DNA of 6,928 nucleotides, taken from contig CABTXQ010000050.1 in assembly GCA_902488835.1 (NCBI GenBank), positions 1-6,928 of the forward strand. Reading direction: 5' to 3'. The notes beneath the pieces were generated by a model. That model searched no databases. It saw nothing but the letters and a program-made list of their open reading frames with translations, and was not told the origin of the DNA. The translations under genes and the position numbers were made by a program. Positions 6,765 to 6,928 of this stretch are shown here, piece by piece. This stretch comes from an uncultured Ileibacterium sp. (lineage in GTDB: Bacteria; Bacillota; Clostridia; Peptostreptococcales; Anaerovoracaceae). How positions within the stretch are numbered: position 1 is the first letter of the stretch; every line of letters begins with the position of its first letter.

Positions 6765-6798
6765 AAAATAAAAAACTCTCCTTGCATAGCTAAGAGAG
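6765..6798 (-). terminator. Riboswitch-controlled intrinsic terminator upstream of metK
   Basis: On the minus strand CTCTCTTAGC (6798-6789) pairs, with one or two bulges, with GCAAGGAGAG (6785-6776), leaving a TAT loop. It is followed immediately by TTTTTTATTTT (6775-6765). Its 5' arm is shared with an alternative stem: AAGA-T-GAGG-AT-TGAT (6824-6810) pairing with ATCA-G-CCTCTCTT (6804-6792). That antiterminator uses the 3' strand of aptamer stem P1. SAM binding should favour P1 and the terminator; low SAM should favour the antiterminator and expression of metK. Confidence 0.88.
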
Positions 6799-6809
6799 GC
6801 TGATTTTCT

Positions 6810-6928
6810 ATCAATCCTCATCTTTCAAAGCAATGCTCTGTAGGAATTAGCACCTTTAAGATGGTGTTAAGATATCTTTTTAAACATCCGCCTTAGGGTT
6901 GCCGGGCATCACAGGGCCTATTCCCTCC
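6810..6928 (-). promoter_or_regulatory. SAM-I (S-box) riboswitch aptamer, 5' end cut by the window
   Basis: The minus strand carries the diagnostic S-box core in order. It has GGAGGGA (6928-6922), GGC...GCC of stem P2, and GGCAACC (6903-6897). A long P3 hairpin follows with GGATGTT (6887-6881) pairing with AACACC. The invariant GGTGCTAATTCC (6854-6843) comes next, then stem P4 CAGAGC-ATT-GCTTTG (6840-6826), then AGATGAGG, the 3' strand of P1. The 5' strand of P1, and any promoter, lie beyond position 6928. It controls metK and, through readthrough, the permease downstream; it senses S-adenosylmethionine and acts by premature transcription termination. Confidence 0.94.

Noticed and set aside
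1..6928. Mobile element, CRISPR array, toxin-antitoxin pair or prophage remnant
   Set aside because: No transposase, integrase, spaced direct repeats or small paired genes are seen, and base composition is even across the window.

Overview
The window is about 7 kb of AT-rich DNA. All seven genes read on the minus strand, so transcription runs from high to low coordinates. The S-box (SAM-I) riboswitch on metK, a Bce-type peptide-antibiotic sensing and export module, GGAGG-type ribosome binding sites and short intergenic gaps point to a low-GC Firmicute, most likely of the class Clostridia. No mobile element, CRISPR array, rRNA or tRNA is visible. Every gene has a normal length for its family except the last, which is cut by the window edge.

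Region 1 (6928 down to 5430) is a SAM-I riboswitch, cut at its 5' end by the window edge, with a clear antiterminator/terminator pair. A 126-nt structured leader follows, and then metK (S-adenosylmethionine synthetase). Region 2 (5417 to 4152) is an ArsB/NhaD/SLC13-like (ion transporter superfamily) permease with a TTG start. Its ribosome binding site overlaps the metK stop codon, so the two genes are almost certainly cotranscribed and both controlled by SAM. Region 3 (4060 to 2247) is a 155-residue protein of unknown function followed 20 nt later by lysC-type aspartate kinase, the first enzyme of the aspartate family pathway (lysine, threonine, methionine). Methionine made from aspartate is the substrate of MetK, so regions 1 to 3 share a metabolic theme.

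Region 4 (2227 down to 1) is a Bce-type module: an OmpR-family response regulator, an intramembrane-sensing histidine kinase (14-nt overlap), a rho-independent terminator, and the start of a BceA-type ABC ATPase with its own promoter region. An inverted repeat close to the known BceR box lies inside the terminator hairpin, about 73 bp upstream of the predicted start of the ATPase transcript, with a further half-site exactly 21 bp away. This suggests the usual design, in which the two-component system activates its own transporter. The permease gene would be expected just beyond position 1.

The window is mostly recognisable biology and I do not see a clearly new system. The points most worth a second look are the SAM-controlled permease of unknown substrate, the unknown protein next to lysC, the overlap of operator and terminator at 531-575, and the structured leader between the riboswitch terminator and metK.
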